DNA from: CAZPBC01 sp964584775 | GTDB lineage: Bacteria > Chlamydiota > Chlamydiia > Chlamydiales > SLFE01 | Length of the DNA: 64,000 bases | Direction: 5' to 3' | Assembly: GCA_964584775.1 (NCBI GenBank) | Contig: CAZPBC010000007.1 | Location: 8,392 to 72,391 of the forward strand | Shown: positions 61,520 through 64,000 of the stretch, in pieces | How positions within the stretch are numbered: position 1 is the stretch's first letter | Layout of the letters: every line of letters starts with the position of its first letter | Translations under genes and position numbers: made by a program | Notes under the pieces: generated by a model | The model's database searches: none | What the model saw: the letters and a program-made list of their open reading frames with translations, nothing else | What the model was told of the DNA's origin: nothing

Positions 61520-63004
61520 ATGAGACTGGAAGAACTGCTCAATACTTTACCCGAGGCTGAGGTCCAAGGGTACAAGTCCTTAGAAATTCAAGGTATTTGT
61601 AACCACTCTGCTGAAGTACGCCCTGGAGACCTCTTTGTCGCCCGGAAGGGGACTCAGAAGAACGGCCTTGATTACGCCCTACAAGCGATTGAGAAAGGGG
61701 CTGTCGCGGTCGCTGCAAGCCACTTTTCTCCAGAACTCGAAGGGGTCACTCAGGTGGTTCACCCCGACATCCGTCTCCTCGAAGCGAGACTCGCTTCGCA
61801 GTTTTATGGACGGGCTGATCAGAAGCTGTTTCTTTTTGGTGTTACCGGCACGAAGGGAAAAACAACGAGCTCTTACATTTTGAGACACCTCCTAGAGGTC
61901 TGTGGACGCCGTACGGGGTTGTTGGGAACGATCGAAGCCCAAACGGGTCAATCCACCTACCCCTCTAAGCTGACCACGGCGGATGTCGTCACAAACCACC
62001 GCCTCCTTCGTGAAATGGTAGATTCTCATCTCGACGCAGCCGTATTGGAAGTCTCCTCCCATGCGCTCGACCAAGGGAGAGTGCAAGAGATCGAGTTTGA
62101 CATTGCTCTCTTTACGAACTTACACCCAGACCATCTCGATTACCACAACACGATGGAAGAGTACGCCGAAGCAAAGAGTCTCCTCTTTAGAGGACTCTCC
62201 CCAAAGAGAAAACAGCTCGGTTTTCCAAAGGGGGCAGCCTACTCTATCGACTGCCCGTATGGCCCAAAGATGGTGAAGGGTGCGAAGGTGCCTCTCCTTT
62301 CCTATGGAAAAAAGGAGGGTGCCGACCTGCGTATCTGTGAGGTGGACCTCTCCCTCTCTGGAGTCACATGGACACTCGAGTATGAGGGCGATCGATACCG
62401 CTTTCAATCGGGGATGATCGGTGAACACAACCTCATGAACCTCACGGGCTGCATCGGTGCAATGCTACTAGGCGGATGGACCCTTCCTGAAATACAGCCC
62501 GCAGTCGAGACATTTGGCTCGGTTCCAGGGCGCCTCGAGCGTGTGGAAAATTCCCAGGGCCTTTCGGTCTTTGTCGACTTCGCCCATTCCGGTGTGTCGT
62601 TGGAGCAGACGATGGAGTCACTGCTTCCGTATTGTCAGGGGCGGCTGATTGTGCTCTTTGGTTCAGGAGGAGATCGGCCCGTAGAGCGGAGAGAGTCGAT
62701 GGCGAAAGCTGCGGAAGCCGGAGCGGATCTCATCATCGTTACCTCAGACAATCCACGCAGCGAACCGCCGGAAAAGATTGTTGAAGAGATCGTTTCGTTT
62801 ATCACTGATAAAGAGAAGTTGATCGTCGAAGTCGATCGGAAAAAGGCCATTGGAAAAGCCATTGAAGTCGCCACAGAGGAGGATATTGTGATCCTCGCTG
62901 GCCGTGGCCATGAAAAATTTCAAATTTTAAATAAGGAAACCGTAGAGTTAGATGATGTCATTGAAGCCAAAAGAGCTTGTGAAGCCAAAGTCGCTTGCAT
63001 TTAG
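61520..63004 (+). CDS. murE: UDP-MurNAc-tripeptide synthetase
   Basis: MurE adds meso-diaminopimelate to UDP-MurNAc-dipeptide. Mur-ligase ATP site: FGVTGTKGKTTSSYILRHL. Also LEVSSHALDQGRV, FTNLHPDHLDYHNTMEEYAEAK (in part), the DNPR motif that selects meso-DAP (VTSDNPRSEPP) and LAGRGHEKFQ. Its 494 residues are normal. The end overlaps amiA by 53 bases. Confidence 0.96.
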   Translation: MRLEELLNTLPEAEVQGYKSLEIQGICNHSAEVRPGDLFVARKGTQKNGLDYALQAIEKGAVAVAASHFSPELEGVTQVVHPDIRLLEARLASQFYGRADQKLFLFGVTGTKGKTTSSYILRHLLEVCGRRTGLLGTIEAQTGQSTYPSKLTTADVVTNHRLLREMVDSHLDAAVLEVSSHALDQGRVQEIEFDIALFTNLHPDHLDYHNTMEEYAEAKSLLFRGLSPKRKQLGFPKGAAYSIDCPYGPKMVKGAKVPLLSYGKKEGADLRICEVDLSLSGVTWTLEYEGDRYRFQSGMIGEHNLMNLTGCIGAMLLGGWTLPEIQPAVETFGSVPGRLERVENSQGLSVFVDFAHSGVSLEQTMESLLPYCQGRLIVLFGSGGDRPVERRESMAKAAEAGADLIIVTSDNPRSEPPEKIVEEIVSFITDKEKLIVEVDRKKAIGKAIEVATEEDIVILAGRGHEKFQILNKETVELDDVIEAKRACEAKVACI

Positions 63005-63707
63005 CCTCTTTTTTTTAGTCTCGCTGCTGTTGAGCTCCTGCGGCGCACCTAGAGCAACGCACCCGCAGTCGATCACAAGAGAACACCACGTCTTTGAATA
63101 TCCGAAAGAGACGAGGAGAGGCCCCCAATGGAAAAAGTTGGGACCGCTGATCGTGGTCGATGCAGGCCACGGTGGGAAAGATCAAGGGACCCACTCGGAT
63201 CAACCCCCACGCTACCAAGAGAAAGCACTGACTCTCATGACCTCCTTCCTTGTGGAGGAGTACCTCAGAGACATGGGTTACCGGACGGTGATGATCCGCA
63301 CGGATGACCATTTCGTTCCTTTGAAAAAACGTGCTTCGATCGCGAATGATTTGAAGGCCGCTGCTTTCGTCAGTGTGCACTACAACTCAGCAAGCAATGT
63401 CGATGCAAAAGGCATCGAAGTCTTCTACTACAAAAGCGACAAAAATAAGAGCCGCACGCGCCAGTCGCAAGATTTAGCAAAAGACATCCTCGACGAAGTG
63501 ATCTACGCGACAAAAGCAAAATCAAGAGGGGTCAAGAACGGCAACTTTGCTGTCATCCGCGAAACAGATATGCCCGCAGTGATTATTGAAGGGGGCTTTT
63601 TGACGAATGCGGAGGAGCGGGCGAAGGTTTTAAGTGCCGGCTACCGCCGGGAACTTGCCTGGGGGATCGCTCTTGGTGTCGATGAGTTTATGAAGAAAAA
63701 AAGGTAG
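62952..63707 (+). CDS. amiA: N-acetylmuramoyl-L-alanine amidase, lipoprotein
   Basis: AmiA cleaves the amide between MurNAc and the stem peptide during division. The N-terminus has a lipoprotein signal (FFLVSLLLSSCG, cysteine C30). The Amidase_3 domain shows IVVDAGHGGKDQGTHS, the zinc glutamate region EKALTLMTSFL, VSVHYNSASN and AVIIEGGFLTNAEE. The chlamydial enzyme (CT268) was reported, as I recall, to have both amidase and penicillin-binding activity. The ATG at 62952 lies inside murE, giving a 53-base overlap; the lipoprotein signal needs this start. Confidence 0.92.
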   Translation: MMSLKPKELVKPKSLAFSLFFLVSLLLSSCGAPRATHPQSITREHHVFEYPKETRRGPQWKKLGPLIVVDAGHGGKDQGTHSDQPPRYQEKALTLMTSFLVEEYLRDMGYRTVMIRTDDHFVPLKKRASIANDLKAAAFVSVHYNSASNVDAKGIEVFYYKSDKNKSRTRQSQDLAKDILDEVIYATKAKSRGVKNGNFAVIRETDMPAVIIEGGFLTNAEERAKVLSAGYRRELAWGIALGVDEFMKKKR

Positions 63708-63710
63708 ATT

Positions 63711-63783
63711 GCCCTCGGCGCGATTCGAACGCGCGACCTAGCGCTTAGGAGGCGCTCGCTCTATCCAGCTGAGCTACGAGGAC
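63711..63783 (-). tRNA. tRNA-Arg (anticodon CCT)
   Basis: On the minus strand the 73-base sequence folds into a cloverleaf: acceptor GTCCTCG/CGAGGGC with one T-G pair, D stem GCTC/GAGC, anticodon stem AGCGC/GCGCT with loop CTCCTAA, T arm GCGCG TTCGAAT CGCGC. The anticodon CCT reads AGG. CCA is not encoded. It starts 3 bases after the amiA stop. Confidence 0.95.
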
Positions 63784-63966
63784 ATACAAAACGAAGTTAT
63801 TTTAAACGGCTAAGGATAATTATTGCCAGCTGAACTCTTTCGAAGTAATTTTGTTACAGATTTTCAAGGACTTACGAAATATCTGAATGAAAATTGCTTT
63901 TCTGAAATCGGATCGGTTATGGTGAGGTTAGCCTGGATACTTCATGCACACTTCGGAAAAAGAGGA

Positions 63967-64000
63967 ATGAGTAGTCACTTTTTAAGCCCGTTTGGGAGTG
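63967..64000 (+). other. Possible start of a further gene (cut by window end)
   Basis: The 217 bases after the tRNA hold no complete gene. An open frame from an ATG at 63967 (MSSHFLSPFGS) runs off the end, with GGA 10 bases upstream. Chlamydia has the himD gene after amiA, but these 11 residues do not look like it. Very uncertain. Confidence 0.2.

Overview
The window is a chromosomal segment of a member of the Chlamydiota outside the genus Chlamydia. From memory, several gene blocks follow the Chlamydia trachomatis order: hemA-parE-parC-small gene-rluD-KH protein-tRNA-Arg-kdsA-lptC/A/B; pheT-lipoprotein-ogt; nqrB-C-D-E; a CT296-like gene next to rnc-radA; and dnaA2, a TPR gene, a CT273-like gene and rsmH-ftsL-ftsI-murE-amiA. 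The segment also has asnS, a complete glycine cleavage set, two ndk genes and many eukaryote-like repeat proteins, which fit an amoeba- or animal-associated 'environmental' chlamydia. Base composition is moderate. I see no insertion sequence, integrase, phage gene, rRNA or CRISPR array.

Layout. 1-6.2 kb: the end of asnS, divergent hemA/hemH around an 18-bp perfect palindrome, two tandem leucine-rich-repeat (LRR) proteins, a methyltransferase and pseB. 6.3-12.7 kb: topoisomerase IV, recX, two small genes, rluD and dtd. 12.7-15.8 kb: a 1023-residue membrane-anchored LRR protein that ends in a NEL-like (IpaH/SspH-type ubiquitin ligase) region and a possible U-box. 15.9-20 kb: KH protein, terminator, tRNA-Arg, kdsA and LPS export genes. 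20-25.5 kb: a cytosolic and an exported Ndk, pheT, a MORN-like lipoprotein and ogt. 25.5-34.2 kb, all on the minus strand: an 851-residue protein sharing the membrane module of the 1023-residue protein, an exported protein resembling plant IQM proteins, a 2OG-Fe(II) oxygenase, comF and an AsmA-like giant. 34.3-38.1 kb: nqrBCDE. 38.1-46.6 kb: the glycine cleavage genes, split by a DUF4116 gene on the other strand, plus a CBM9-like gene and a PpiD/SurA-like gene. 46.7-49.4 kb: an accessory islet with a tandem pair of unknown paralogues, another orphan and a third LRR protein. 49.4-53 kb: lplA, a CT296-like protein, rnc, radA and a coiled-coil peptide. 53.2-58.3 kb: dnaA with a box-rich upstream region, a TPR/degenerate metallo-beta-lactamase-like protein, a frameshifted pseC, and CT274/CT273-like genes. 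58.3-63.8 kb: division and peptidoglycan genes and a second tRNA-Arg.

How the genes work together. KdsA makes Kdo-8-phosphate and LptB/C/A export LPS. RsmH, FtsL, FtsI, MurE and AmiA belong to the septal peptidoglycan programme. LplA would lipoylate GcvH for the glycine cleavage complex. NqrB-E are four of the six subunits of the sodium-pumping NADH dehydrogenase; nqrA and nqrF must lie elsewhere. PseB and PseC are steps one and two of the pseudaminic acid type pathway, but pseC is frameshifted here. The most interesting material is the set of likely host-directed proteins: the LRR/NEL-like/U-box-like protein whose NEL catalytic cysteine position is lysine, and its partner in sharing an N-terminal hydrophobic module.

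Limits. All family assignments come from reading the translations by eye and from memory of family motifs; no database search was run. Start sites were chosen from ribosome binding sites and gene overlaps.
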